A DNA stretch of 64,000 nt from Gammaproteobacteria bacterium (GCA_029880545.1 JAOUOD010000013.1:1-64000), one strand, 5' to 3'. Numbered from the stretch's first letter, positions 15,162 to 23,431 are shown. The notes: generated by a model from the letters alone, not told the origin. Made by a program: numbers and translations.

Positions 15162-15374
15162 ATGAATGATATTGCTGACCGCCTGGTGGATCTGGAGATC
15201 CGGCTTACCGAACAGGAAGCCGCCATTGAGGCGTTGACCAAAAACAGCCTGGCCCATGACCGTGACATTGACGCCGTGCTGGAACAACTCAGGGAAGTGA
15301 AACAGGCCTTGCAGCAAATGACGCCGCCGGCTGCCGGCAGTGCTGCCGACGAACCGCCACCGCCGCATTATTGA
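15162..15374 (+). CDS. slyX: SlyX family protein
   Basis: A 70-residue protein six bases behind yheS, almost certainly co-transcribed. The sequence is one short coiled coil (DIADRLVDLEIRLTEQEAAIEAL) followed by a Pro-rich tail ending EPPPPHY, the invariant terminus of SlyX. The function is unknown. The family is common in gammaproteobacteria near fkpA, yheS and yheU. A minus-strand gene ends 28 bp beyond, so transcription converges here. Confidence 0.93.
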   Translation: MNDIADRLVDLEIRLTEQEAAIEALTKNSLAHDRDIDAVLEQLREVKQALQQMTPPAAGSAADEPPPPHY

Positions 15375-15402
15375 TTACTATAAAGTTTGATCACAGCCCG
15401 CT

Positions 15403-15888
15403 TCAGGGCATGCAACACTTCTTGTATTTGTTACCACTGCCGCAAGGGCAAGGATCATTGCGGCCGGTCTTGTCGACCTGGGCCGGGCTGATGTCGCTCT
15501 TCGGCGTTTCACCATCCAGGTAAAACCAGGTGCCGTTTTCCTTGGAGAACTCGCTGCGCTCATGCAGCACCCCGGGTTTACCGCTCACGCTGAAATGGGC
15601 CTTGAACTCCACTACACCGGTATCGTCACTGCGTTGACCGGCTTCGGTGTTAATGACTTCAAGCCGCTGCCATTGCATGCTGCCATCATCATTGAGATTG
15701 ATTGACTTGGGCTGGGTGCGACTGTGCCAGGTCTTGTACAGGTAGGCTGAATCACCACGGGCATAGGCCGTGTAACGGGAGCGCATCAACGCTTCGGCCG
15801 TGTTCGCGTATTTCGACCCGGTATGGTATGGCTCACAACAGGCCGAATAACTGTCGCCACTTCCACACGGGCACTGCTGTTCGTTCAT
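15403..15888 (-). CDS. ychJ: YchJ family protein with two SEC-C motifs
   Basis: A 161-residue protein from ATG 15886-15888. It starts MNEQQCPCGSGDSYSACC and ends RNDPCPCGSGNKYKKCC. These are two SEC-C zinc-binding motifs (CxCx8-9CC), one at each end, as found at the tail of SecA. Between them is the YchJ central NTF2-like domain with ALMRSRYTAYARGDSAYLYKTWH. The molecular role of YchJ is unsettled. The SEC-C motifs suggest binding to ribosome or protein partners. Length and both motifs are intact. Confidence 0.92.
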   Translation of the reverse strand: MNEQQCPCGSGDSYSACCEPYHTGSKYANTAEALMRSRYTAYARGDSAYLYKTWHSRTQPKSINLNDDGSMQWQRLEVINTEAGQRSDDTGVVEFKAHFSVSGKPGVLHERSEFSKENGTWFYLDGETPKSDISPAQVDKTGRNDPCPCGSGNKYKKCCMP

Positions 15889-15934
15889 CGTGTTTACTCC
15901 GCCGCCTTGCAGTCCAATTATTTTATAGTAATAG

Positions 15935-16300
15935 TTATAACAGCGCTCGCAGCGCCTGTTCCTCTACGGGAAACTCCAGCGGCAGTATATCAGGAAATAC
16001 TGCCTGCAAACGTGCCAGTTGATGTTTTTGCTCCTTGTCGTACAGGGCAATCAGACGAGTGTCAGGATACTTCTGCACGGTGGCAAGTATTGATTCGAGG
16101 CTGCTGGTGCGATCACGAAAGTCCGACTGAAAGTTGAACTCGGCAACAATGACATCGACGCGGTTCTTCTTCAGCCAGCTGATGGCCTTGCGTGCAGTGG
16201 TAACGGTCTGCACGCGGTAACCGGCCTGCTCATATAATGATGTGAAATTGGGATAACCGCCCAGCTCTACAATGCTGAGCAGGGATTTTGTTGCTGACAT
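15935..16300 (-). CDS. Receiver-like protein with degenerate phosphorylation site
   Basis: A 121-residue protein from ATG 16298-16300, the size of a single response-regulator receiver domain. The alternating strand/helix pattern fits. The usual phospho-acceptor strand (VDVIVAEFNFQSDF) has Glu where Asp is expected, the N-terminal acidic pair is replaced by VELGGYP, and the conserved Lys near the end is missing. It therefore probably cannot be phosphorylated in the normal way and is better called a pseudo-receiver. No output domain is attached. The partner is unknown; the next gene is DUF4395. Confidence 0.6.
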   Translation of the reverse strand: MSATKSLLSIVELGGYPNFTSLYEQAGYRVQTVTTARKAISWLKKNRVDVIVAEFNFQSDFRDRTSSLESILATVQKYPDTRLIALYDKEQKHQLARLQAVFPDILPLEFPVEEQALRALL

Positions 16301-16360
16301 AGGCCACCCGGTTCAGACAGTCGGTGGCATTGTGCCAGATCATGAATGACAAAACAGCTT

Positions 16361-16843
16361 CTATTCGGGTCGTCGCGGGCGCTGCCCCGGAAACACAGTC
16401 TTGTCTGTCGGTTCATGACCAAAGAACCCGCGCAGGCCCAGCCTGTGCAACTGGTAGTACAGAAAACAGCCGATACACCAGCCCAGGTACGACACCAGGG
16501 TCAAGCCAAACAATACCAGTACCAGCGCCCATGCCACCTGGCCATAACCCAGATAATACACCCCCAGAATAATGGCCGCGGTCAATGCGCCGATTAACTG
16601 GCCAAAGCTGTGCGGCTGGATATTGTCGATGCGGTAATCGGACTTCATCAATCCCAGGGGTTGCACCAGCCAGCGATACGCCCAGACAAACGGGCTCATT
16701 GGACGGTACAAACCTGTCACCAGGAAGATTGCTCCCAGAACGACAAGCCAGCGCATATCCTGTTGCAGACCGGCAACGAGACACATGAACATGGTGATTA
16801 ATTGGCCGGTCTTGATTTCAGCGTGATCCAGCGGCTTTGCCAT
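16361..16843 (-). CDS. DUF4395 membrane protein, copy 1
   Basis: A 160-residue protein from ATG 16841-16843 with four membrane segments. The lead DHAEIKTGQL and the Cys pair in GWCIGCFLYYQLHRLG near residue 130 are the marks of DUF4395 (CxGC at the end of the last helix). The function is unknown. DUF4395 proteins often accompany rhodaneses or thioredoxins in sulfur-metabolising bacteria, and a thiol redox role for the Cys pair is a reasonable guess. It is divergent from a LysR regulator 97 bp away, so the regulator may control it. A second member lies at 31907-32584. Confidence 0.75.
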   Translation of the reverse strand: MAKPLDHAEIKTGQLITMFMCLVAGLQQDMRWLVVLGAIFLVTGLYRPMSPFVWAYRWLVQPLGLMKSDYRIDNIQPHSFGQLIGALTAAIILGVYYLGYGQVAWALVLVLFGLTLVSYLGWCIGCFLYYQLHRLGLRGFFGHEPTDKTVFPGQRPRRPE

Positions 16844-16940
16844 AACATAACTCCGGATTGTGTTGGTATGACGAAATTCTAGTTATACAATTTTTATACA
16901 GGAATACTAATTTTTGCATAGTTGTTATATATTTCTGTAT
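16844..16940. promoter_or_regulatory. Divergent promoter region between DUF4395 and LysR genes
   Basis: A very AT-rich 97-bp region. It contains repeated tatac units (ttatacaatttttatacag) and an attc...gaat inverted pair around 16875-16905. LysR regulators usually bind such T-N11-A dyads between themselves and a divergent target, so the DUF4395 gene is the first candidate target. The exact operator is not resolved. Confidence 0.45.
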
Positions 16941-17810
16941 ATGCCGAACTGGGACGATTTTCGCTACTTTCTTGCTGCTGCACAAAGCGGCAGCTTGTCT
17001 GCAGCTGCAGAGTTGCTGGACTCGAACCAGCCGACAGTAGGTCGTCATATCGAAGCACTGGAACAGGAACTGGGTATTCGCCTGTTTCGGCGACACCATC
17101 GTGGCATCGACCTGACCGAAGAAGGCGCGGAAGTATTGAAACAGGCCCAGCTCATGGAATCGGGCGTGATCAATATTCAGCGAATGCTGTCTGAACACAG
17201 CGGTCAGTATCGCGGTACGGTCAGACTGTCAGTGCCCGAGGGTGTGTGCAACGAACTGATCCTGCCGGCACTACCCGGGTTCCGCAAAAGCCAGCCCGGC
17301 ATCCAGATCATCCTGTCGCCATCGGCACGGTTGAGCAACCTGGTACTTGGCGAAGCGGATATTGCACTGCGCCTGAAACGCCCCGCCGAATCCGACCTGG
17401 TGACCAGGCATTTGCTCACCATGAATATGGGCCTGTTTGCGAGCAAGTCCTATCTCAAGAATCACAAGGCCATACGAAAACAGGATTGCCTGAAAAATCA
17501 TCACTTCATTGTCTATGGTGAAGCATTGTCTCACCTGGACGAAAACCGCTGGCTCACTGATGTCATTAAAGACAGCAACATTGCACTTTACAGCGACAGC
17601 ACCAGCGCCCGGCTCCGGGCTACCGAAGAAGGCATTGGCATTTCCATACAGCCACTGATTATTGCGGCACCAAACCCGAAGCTGGTACAGCTTCTGCCGC
17701 GCCTGACGTTGCCGTCACACGAGTTATGGATCGCCTACCACAAGGACCTGCGTCACTTTCCGCGCATTCGTTGCGTTGTGGATTTTCTGACCGGCCTGTT
17801 TTCCGGCTGA
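16941..17810 (+). CDS. LysR-type transcriptional regulator
   Basis: A 289-residue protein from ATG 16941-16943 (MPNWDDFRYFLAAAQSGSL). The winged helix-turn-helix spans about residues 1-60 with LSAAAELLDSNQPTVGRHIEALEQEL and RLFRRHHRGIDLTEEG. The periplasmic-binding-like effector domain covers about 88-289, including RGTVRLSVPEGV and ADIALRLKRPAESDLV. It resembles the subgroup that opens with W-DD-R-F-AA. The ligand is unknown. The divergent DUF4395 gene is the likely target, and the downstream globin gene is on the same strand after 162 bp with its own promoter-like region. Confidence 0.9.
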   Translation: MPNWDDFRYFLAAAQSGSLSAAAELLDSNQPTVGRHIEALEQELGIRLFRRHHRGIDLTEEGAEVLKQAQLMESGVINIQRMLSEHSGQYRGTVRLSVPEGVCNELILPALPGFRKSQPGIQIILSPSARLSNLVLGEADIALRLKRPAESDLVTRHLLTMNMGLFASKSYLKNHKAIRKQDCLKNHHFIVYGEALSHLDENRWLTDVIKDSNIALYSDSTSARLRATEEGIGISIQPLIIAAPNPKLVQLLPRLTLPSHELWIAYHKDLRHFPRIRCVVDFLTGLFSG

Positions 17811-17847
17811 ATTTCCCAATACACTTTATATATCATGCCGCATGGAT

Positions 17848-17910
17848 ATTCCCGACATCTGTACGGGAATTAGTACTGATTGTGGCAGCAGCGAATTTGC
17901 CGTCTATACT
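17848..17910 (+). promoter_or_regulatory. Perfect inverted repeat and possible promoter ahead of the tandem-globin gene
   Basis: At 17848-17870, ATTCCCG and CGGGAAT form perfect seven-base arms with a nine-base spacer. TTGTGG (17880-17885) and TATACT (17905-17910) follow, 19 bp apart, a slightly long sigma-70-like pair. The palindrome directly upstream suits an activator site. It lacks a T-run, so it is unlikely to terminate the LysR transcript. No known NO- or oxygen-regulator consensus matches it. Confidence 0.4.
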
Positions 17911-17972
17911 GGAAAGTCGTAAGCAAAATATTACTTTCGTCCATATACATTATATAAGCCGGGAACCAGTCA

Positions 17973-18866
17973 ATGGACACACATAAACGCCTGCTGGTCA
18001 AACAATCCGTGGATGATATGCGTGAGCAAATGGACGCATTATCACAACTGTTCTTTCGTGAGCTGTTTCACCTGGATATCAGTCTCAAGCATGTTTTCGC
18101 GGGCAACGTGGTTTTTCTCAACCGCAAGTTCGCCAACATGATGAACACGCTGGCCAGCCTCAAGTACCTCGAAAAAATCAAGCCATCGCTGATCAAAATG
18201 GCGGAACGTCACCTGCTGGCCTACGGCGCCCAGGCAGAACACCTGGAGCTTGCCAAGCATGCGTTAATGCTGGCGTTGCGCTCACGGCTGGAAGACAAAT
18301 TTACCGAAGAACTCGAAGCAGCCTGGAACGGTGTACTCACGGAAGTGACAGGCATCATGACCGATGCCATGGAGCGCGTTGATCGCCGGGAAGCCAAGCG
18401 TGATCGCCAGGATGATGATGCCTATGATCCTGACTTGCTCAACAAGATTGGTGGCGCCGACACCGTAATGAAAGTGCATGAACGCTTTTATGATGTCATG
18501 TTTGATCACCCCTGGCTGGGACGTTTTTTCGGCGGCAAAAACAAGCCGACCCTGATTCGCAAGCAGACCGAGTTCATGGTGGCCGCCTTTGGTGGTCCCA
18601 ACAACTACAAGGGTGATACGCCGGCGTTTGTGCACATGCACATGTTTATTACCGAGGAACAGGCTGACTTGCGCGAATCCATATTGCGACAGGCGATTCT
18701 TGACCAGGGACTGTCGACTGATATCGCCGACAGCTGGATGAAAATGGATCAGTCGTTTCGCCGCAGTATCGTCAAGCAGTCGGTGGATGAATGCATCATG
18801 AAGTGCAAGGGACAGGCGCCACTGGTGGCGCCAAAACCCAAGGATTATGACCAGTCGGCTGCCTGA
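17973..18866 (+). CDS. Two-domain haemoglobin (globin fused to truncated-globin-like domain)
   Basis: A 297-residue protein from ATG 17973-17975. Residues 1-140 look like a classical single-domain or flavohaemoglobin-type globin: VKQSVDDMREQMDALSQLFFRELF, then AERHLLAYGA with the likely proximal His and a closing AWNGVLTEVTGIM. A charged linker (DRREAKRDRQDDD) leads to residues 155-275, a truncated-haemoglobin-like domain: LLNKIGGADTVMKVHERFY with distal Tyr, GRFFGG, AAFGGP, and FVHMHMFIT with the likely proximal His. Both heme pockets look plausible. I know of no standard family with this arrangement. A role in NO or O2 handling is expected from globins generally but not shown by context. 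Confidence 0.75.
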   Translation: MDTHKRLLVKQSVDDMREQMDALSQLFFRELFHLDISLKHVFAGNVVFLNRKFANMMNTLASLKYLEKIKPSLIKMAERHLLAYGAQAEHLELAKHALMLALRSRLEDKFTEELEAAWNGVLTEVTGIMTDAMERVDRREAKRDRQDDDAYDPDLLNKIGGADTVMKVHERFYDVMFDHPWLGRFFGGKNKPTLIRKQTEFMVAAFGGPNNYKGDTPAFVHMHMFITEEQADLRESILRQAILDQGLSTDIADSWMKMDQSFRRSIVKQSVDECIMKCKGQAPLVAPKPKDYDQSAA

Positions 18867-18887
18867 GGCGATCGGGCAGCAGCAGTC

Positions 18888-19211
18888 TTAAAGCATTTCG
18901 ACAAAATCTTCCAGCGCTGTCCGGGTATGGCTGTCAAGATCGGCAAACCTTATCGCCGTACCCTCGTTGGATACCCGGGCAACCTCGGCCTGTAACTGGT
19001 AGGAATCAATCTTCGTACCGTCGGTATTGAGATTCATGGTCAGAACGACCGGTGTTTTCTTGCCAAGCCCGAACCAGGCCACGCTCAACAGCGCCCCGGT
19101 TTCGCTGATATCATGCACCCTGCAGAGCCTGAACGTTGAATCCGTACTCAACATCACTTCCTGGTCCAGCGGATGCCGGGCCGTGGTGCGGTGTTCACTG
19201 TCTTCAGCCAT
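18888..19211 (-). CDS. PilZ-domain c-di-GMP-binding protein
   Basis: A 107-residue protein from ATG 19209-19211; an alternative start four codons earlier adds MRWI. The c-di-GMP-binding motifs are present: RxxxR as RTTAR near residue 8, and DISETG near residue 35 as the D/NxSxxG element. Later strands carry the barrel (VVLTMNLN, YQLQAEVARV, GTAIRFADL). A single-domain PilZ protein usually acts as an adaptor that senses c-di-GMP. The gene lies in a cluster with a diguanylate cyclase (19686-20798) and another PilZ gene (23081-23431). Confidence 0.88.
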   Translation of the reverse strand: MAEDSEHRTTARHPLDQEVMLSTDSTFRLCRVHDISETGALLSVAWFGLGKKTPVVLTMNLNTDGTKIDSYQLQAEVARVSNEGTAIRFADLDSHTRTALEDFVEML

Positions 19212-19289
19212 GATCCACCTCAATATTTTGTATTTACCCTCAATGCAATTATGACCTAAATAGATACAAACCTACAAGCCTCTGGGCAG

Positions 19290-19649
19290 TTATTCTGACA
19301 AACAGCACTCCGACAGCCGCGCCCTGAGTTCGTCCAGGGTATTGCATTGCCGAAGAGCTGTCGCCGGCAGGCAAATGGACAGGCTTCCATCAGACCATTT
19401 TAAAACCGCGGGAAGTTCAGCGGAAATAGCATACTTCTCTTTGGCCTCGTCACGATGCAAAAATTCACAATCTGCGGGCAACCATTCGACAAATTCCCGC
19501 CACTGCGGTCGCTCACTGAAATATCCATGACTAAGCCGGCACAATTGGCAGGAATAGGTGTTCGGAGACAGCATTTTATGCGCGGTATCAATAGCGGCAT
19601 TAAACAGCCCGCTATCGGCATTGTAAACAAAAACCAGTCTCGTTCTCAT
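19290..19649 (-). CDS. Conserved hypothetical protein with CxxC motif
   Basis: A 119-residue protein whose start is ATG 19647-19649. It opens RLVFVYNADSGLFNAAIDTAHKML and has SCQLCRLSHGYF near residue 34, a CxxC pair. Later come WREFVEW and EFLHRDE. I recall this as a widespread uncharacterised family in proteobacteria but know no function. The CxxC placed after a Rossmann-like first strand might suggest a redox or metal site. It lies between a PilZ gene and the diguanylate cyclase on the same strand, which may reflect co-regulation. Confidence 0.65.
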   Translation of the reverse strand: MRTRLVFVYNADSGLFNAAIDTAHKMLSPNTYSCQLCRLSHGYFSERPQWREFVEWLPADCEFLHRDEAKEKYAISAELPAVLKWSDGSLSICLPATALRQCNTLDELRARLSECCLSE

Positions 19650-19685
19650 GTCATGGCCAAACCCGCGACAGGGTTCTGTTTTGTA

Positions 19686-20798
19686 TCAGGCTTTGGCAAA
19701 ACCTGTGTTGCCAATGGCAGGAATAATGTCATTGACAGTGTCGTTTACCACGTAACAATCGCGACCCTTGTTTTTGGCAACATACAGAGCGTCGTCCGCG
19801 CGCTTAACCAGGAGATCAAAATCCGCTTCCCCGGCAAAACTGGCGACACCGGCGCTGATCGTCATGTCGGTTGACTTGCGGACAAGATCACAGACGCGGT
19901 GAGCCACCTCTTCCAGCTCCGCGTCATTGGTGTTCGGCAACACTATCAGGAATTCCTCGCCACCGTAACGTACGACCATGTCGCCGTGCCGTGTTTCGTT
20001 ACGAATACATTCTGCCACACCGATCAGGGCTTCATCGCCACGGGCATGGCCGTGAGTGTCGTTATAGGCCTTGAAGTGATCGATATCGATAATAATGACG
20101 CCAAACGGCTCTTCGTAACGAATCGCATGTGGCAACATTTTTTCGACAAACATGTACAGACCACGACGGTTGTGCAGGCCAGTTAACATGTCAATCAATG
20201 ACAAATTGTCGCTTTCAATCTTGAGCTGGATATTTTCGATAAGCGTACGATTAAGTGACAACGCGTAGTTGCCAAATACCACGATACATGCAAGGAACAT
20301 GTAACCCAGCAGGTTGAAATAGGATTCGCCGATCATGAACATGCGCGAGGCCAGCGGGATCATGATCATGCCGCCGGTAACAGCCACCGACTTCATCGAA
20401 ACACTGGACGTGACCAGGTTGCCTGCGCCCAGTATGCAAAGAAACAATGCAACAATCAGGAGATGTTCATTTTCGAGCGGCAGGAACAGTGCAGCGACGA
20501 CGCTGCCAACGGTCGGTATAACCGAATAAATCCAGCGCCGCTCCCAGATGCCGATATTGTCCGGGGTCACCTTGCCGGTCTGAAGGCCGCGCTTGAGCTT
20601 TTTGGCAACTACCATACGCGGCAACAGCGCGCCCAGGGAGGCGCAAACCCATATCACTACATAGGAAAGGGGGATATGTTCTTTCAGAAAGAATCCGAGG
20701 AACAGGATCAACAAGGCCATGCCGACGACGACACGAGGCGCGCTGTTGTACAGAATCTGAATACGCTCAAATTCTACTTGCTTGTCGCTGATTATCAT
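19686..20798 (-). CDS. Membrane-bound diguanylate cyclase (GGEEF)
   Basis: A 370-residue protein from ATG 20796-20798 with AAGGAA seven bases upstream. The N-terminal about 190 residues hold roughly six membrane segments. The C-terminal GGDEF domain (about 205-355) reads LTGLHNRRGLYMF and VVRYGGEEFLIVLP. GGEEF is an active-type signature, and RHGD five residues before it is the RxxD inhibitory site, so product inhibition by c-di-GMP is expected. The enzyme makes c-di-GMP from two GTP. The nearby PilZ proteins are natural effectors. Its membrane domain shares a residue pattern with that of the histidine kinase at 61856-63604. Confidence 0.9.
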   Translation of the reverse strand: MIISDKQVEFERIQILYNSAPRVVVGMALLILFLGFFLKEHIPLSYVVIWVCASLGALLPRMVVAKKLKRGLQTGKVTPDNIGIWERRWIYSVIPTVGSVVAALFLPLENEHLLIVALFLCILGAGNLVTSSVSMKSVAVTGGMIMIPLASRMFMIGESYFNLLGYMFLACIVVFGNYALSLNRTLIENIQLKIESDNLSLIDMLTGLHNRRGLYMFVEKMLPHAIRYEEPFGVIIIDIDHFKAYNDTHGHARGDEALIGVAECIRNETRHGDMVVRYGGEEFLIVLPNTNDAELEEVAHRVCDLVRKSTDMTISAGVASFAGEADFDLLVKRADDALYVAKNKGRDCYVVNDTVNDIIPAIGNTGFAKA

Positions 20799-21110
20799 TA
20801 TTGTTTCCTTTTGGCGCACGATTACAGCGGTCGTGCCAACAGGCGCGGATGATAGCTCATACACCCTGTTTTCACAAAATACGGGACGGAAGGCGACTGC
20901 ATAATAACCGCTATTCGACATACAAATGCGGCACATTCACCTTCCTGGCTAATGGCTCACTGCCTGCATTACCCCATGGCCCCCGGGGCCGTTTTCGCCC
21001 GGCACTGCCCGGTCGCCGCCCGCCCGGGCGCAAAAAACCGAATTTTACTCGCCGGTTGTTCCCGATATACTCGCGTGCTTTCCAGATCGCATTCGGGACA
21101 AGAGGCACAC
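20799..21110. other. Intergenic region between diguanylate cyclase and purT
   Basis: A 312-bp divergent region that must contain promoters for both genes. The middle (about 20970-21030) is very GC-rich with ggcccccggggcc-type self-complementary stretches that could form a stable leader hairpin ahead of purT. I cannot assign a PurR box by eye. No gene is credible here. Confidence 0.4.
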
Positions 21111-22331
21111 ATGGCAGAGATCCAGAAATTTGGCCAAATCGGCACCCCATTATCGACATCCGCTACCCGGGTCATGTTGCTCGGCGCCGGCGAACTGGGC
21201 AAAGAGGTCATCATCGCCCTGCAGCGGCTGGGCGTCGAAGTCGTGGCCGTAGACCGGTATGCCAACGCCCCGGGGCACCAGGTGGCACACCGGTTTCATG
21301 CCATCAACATGGCCGACCCAAAGGCTCTGCGCCATCTGGTGGAGCAGGAAAAACCCCATTTGATAGTTCCGGAAATTGAGGCCATTGCCACCGATGAACT
21401 GGCACGGATTGAGGCTGACGGCCTGGCCGAAGTCATTCCGACTGCTCGCGCCACCCAACTCACCATGAACCGGGAAGGCATCCGTCGTCTCGCCGCCGAA
21501 GAACTGGGTCTGCCGACGTCACGCTATGCCTTTGCCGAATCACTGGATGAACTGCAGCAGGCTATCGACAGCGGTATCGGTTACCCGTGCATCGTCAAAC
21601 CGGTCATGTCCTCCTCCGGCAAGGGGCAGTCCACCATAAATGGTCCTGACGATGTACAGGTCGCATGGGATTACGCCAAATCCGGCGGGCGCATTGATCG
21701 CGGCCGGGTGATTGTTGAAGAAATGATCGATTTTGACTACGAGATCACGCTGTTAACCGTTCGCGCACGTAACACTGCCGGTGACGTCGAAACCAGCTTC
21801 TGCGCGCCAATCGGTCATCGCCAGGAAAAAGGTGACTACGTGGAATCCTGGCAGCCTCAAGCCATGAGCCAGGCAGCGCTGGACAAGTCTCGGGATATCG
21901 CCCGGGCCGTGACCGGCAACCTCGGTGGTCGCGGCCTGTTTGGCGTTGAGTTGTTTATCAAGGGTGACGACGTCTGGTTCAGCGAAGTGAGCCCACGGCC
22001 ACACGATACCGGCATGGTCACCATGACCAGCCAGTGGCAAAACGAGTTTGAATTGCATGCCCGCGCCATTCTTGGTCTGCCGGTTTCGACCGAACTGCGC
22101 AATGCCGGCGCCAGCGCGGTCATCTACGGGCAGCTGGACAGCCAGGGCATTGCCTTCAGTCATGTCGACGAGGCCATGCAGGTGGAGAACACCGACCTGC
22201 GCCTGTTCGGCAAACCCGAATCTTTCACCAGGCGACGCATGGGCGTGGCACTCGCCCATGGGGGCGACGTCGATGATTGCCGCGTTCGCGCCAAATCTTC
22301 CGCTTCCCGGGTAATCCCGGTCAAAGCCTGA
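21111..22331 (+). CDS. purT: Formate-dependent phosphoribosylglycinamide formyltransferase
   Basis: A 406-residue protein from ATG 21111-21113, with AGAGG eight bases upstream. PurT makes formylglycinamide ribonucleotide from GAR, formate and ATP, the third step of purine synthesis, without folate. It is an ATP-grasp enzyme: N-terminal [21 protein letters not shown], then the substrate region, ATP-binding [14 protein letters not shown] near residue 160, and [27 protein letters not shown] near residue 280 with the metal-binding Glu residues. Length matches the E. coli enzyme (392) closely. A rhodanese lipoprotein gene follows after 35 bp. Confidence 0.95.
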   Translation: MAEIQKFGQIGTPLSTSATRVMLLGAGELGKEVIIALQRLGVEVVAVDRYANAPGHQVAHRFHAINMADPKALRHLVEQEKPHLIVPEIEAIATDELARIEADGLAEVIPTARATQLTMNREGIRRLAAEELGLPTSRYAFAESLDELQQAIDSGIGYPCIVKPVMSSSGKGQSTINGPDDVQVAWDYAKSGGRIDRGRVIVEEMIDFDYEITLLTVRARNTAGDVETSFCAPIGHRQEKGDYVESWQPQAMSQAALDKSRDIARAVTGNLGGRGLFGVELFIKGDDVWFSEVSPRPHDTGMVTMTSQWQNEFELHARAILGLPVSTELRNAGASAVIYGQLDSQGIAFSHVDEAMQVENTDLRLFGKPESFTRRRMGVALAHGGDVDDCRVRAKSSASRVIPVKA

Positions 22332-22366
22332 TCCGATTCACACCTTGTAAACCTGGAGCTGTACTA

Positions 22367-22777
22367 ATGAAATCACCCCTGGCCTGGCTGGCCCTGTCAG
22401 CCATCTTGTTGACCGGTTGCGACAAGCCCCCCTATACCAATCTCGATAATGACGAACTGGCGACGCTGCTCAAGCAAGGTACGCCTGTTATTGATATTCG
22501 CCGTCCGGACGAATGGCGGCAAACAGGCATAATTTCCGGCAGCCAGCGCATTACATTTGTAGATGGCAACGGCCGATTGCAGCCGGACTTTTTCAACCGC
22601 TTCACCGCCGCTGCCGGCAAGGATGAACCGGTTATCCTGATTTGCCGCACCGGCAACCGCACCAATGTGCTGGCACGCATGCTGGCGGAAAAGCTCGGAT
22701 ACACAAAAATCTACAACGTAAAAAACGGAATCAGTCACTGGATTCGCGAAGGCCGCCCGGTTTCAAAAGCCGACTGA
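22367..22777 (+). CDS. Rhodanese-domain lipoprotein
   Basis: A 136-residue protein from ATG 22367-22369 with CTGGAG eight bases upstream. The N-terminus is a lipoprotein signal (MKSPLAWLALSAILLTGC). The single rhodanese domain has DIRRPDEWRQTGII as the CH2-like motif and the active-site loop ICRTGNRT with catalytic Cys followed by the six-residue loop typical of sulfurtransferases. It would carry sulfane sulfur in the periplasm, anchored to a membrane. In a sulfur-oxidising host this is a natural partner for periplasmic sulfur handling, but no direct link is visible. The gene lies behind purT and may share its transcript. Confidence 0.88.
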   Translation: MKSPLAWLALSAILLTGCDKPPYTNLDNDELATLLKQGTPVIDIRRPDEWRQTGIISGSQRITFVDGNGRLQPDFFNRFTAAAGKDEPVILICRTGNRTNVLARMLAEKLGYTKIYNVKNGISHWIREGRPVSKAD

Positions 22778-22796
22778 CGAGCCCGTCGTCAAAGCA

Positions 22797-22818
22797 TATC
22801 GGGGGGTCTCCCCCGATA
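22797..22818 (+). terminator. Strong hairpin after the rhodanese gene
   Basis: TATCGGGGG and CCCCCGATA form perfect nine-base arms around gtct, 20 bases after the stop. There is no long T-run behind it, only cttgccctctt, so it may terminate weakly or protect the transcript end. Confidence 0.5.
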
Positions 22819-23080
22819 CTTGCCCTCTTCCCGGACACGATACCGCCCCTGGTATCAGCACAATGTCGCCTGGAGCGTCTCAGCCTGATCCGGATACCCT
22901 TCCGCCTTTTCCCCATGAAATCTATTTATGGCATTTATTTTTCATGTTATGGAAAACCGTACTAATTGATATTAATACCTATTTATTCACAACACATTTA
23001 CAATTTTTTATCATTACGATCCCGTATCATCTCGAAATTATGATACAGTTGATATCAATTGATATTCAGCGGGGGCAGTC
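22819..23080 (+). promoter_or_regulatory. AT-rich upstream region of the second PilZ gene
   Basis: The right half (22930-23070) is AT-rich and carries three ttgatat units, two spaced about one helical turn apart directly before the gene (ttgatatcaattgatatt) and one near 22965. Such phased repeats suggest an operator. No -10/-35 pair stands out clearly. No coding region is seen. Confidence 0.4.
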
Positions 23081-23431
23081 ATGGCAATATTATCCGAATC
23101 TCTCATAAGACTTGTAAAAAACTATTGCGGCGAACGCCGTTTGTATTCACGGGAAAATGTACACAGCAAGGGTCGCATGACTGTTGCCAATGACACGTTT
23201 CCCGTCACCTTGATCGACCTTAGCCAGGACGGAGCCCGGCTCAATATTGATGACTCAACTTCTCGACACCTGGAAAAAGGTGAAAAAGCCAACCTTGTGC
23301 TCACTTCCATGGACAAGAAGTATGGCGACATACTGGACCTCCAGGTAAGCCTGGCGTATATCGGCGACAATGAAGTTGGCGTACATATTGACTCAGTCAA
23401 TCACTACAACGACCTGACAGACGTCGCCTGA
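23081..23431 (+). CDS. PilZ-domain protein, second copy
   Basis: A 116-residue protein from ATG 23081-23083. The RxxxR motif is RLYSR near residue 20. The second PilZ element is DLSQDGARLNI near residue 47. The rest forms the beta-barrel (KANLVLTS, LQVSLAYIGDNEVGVHI). The arginine motif is followed by an unusually Lys/Arg-rich linker. It probably binds c-di-GMP, given the diguanylate cyclase 2.3 kb away. It is distinct from the first PilZ protein (18888-19211) in sequence and opposite in strand. No partner gene is directly attached. Confidence 0.75.
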   Translation: MAILSESLIRLVKNYCGERRLYSRENVHSKGRMTVANDTFPVTLIDLSQDGARLNIDDSTSRHLEKGEKANLVLTSMDKKYGDILDLQVSLAYIGDNEVGVHIDSVNHYNDLTDVA

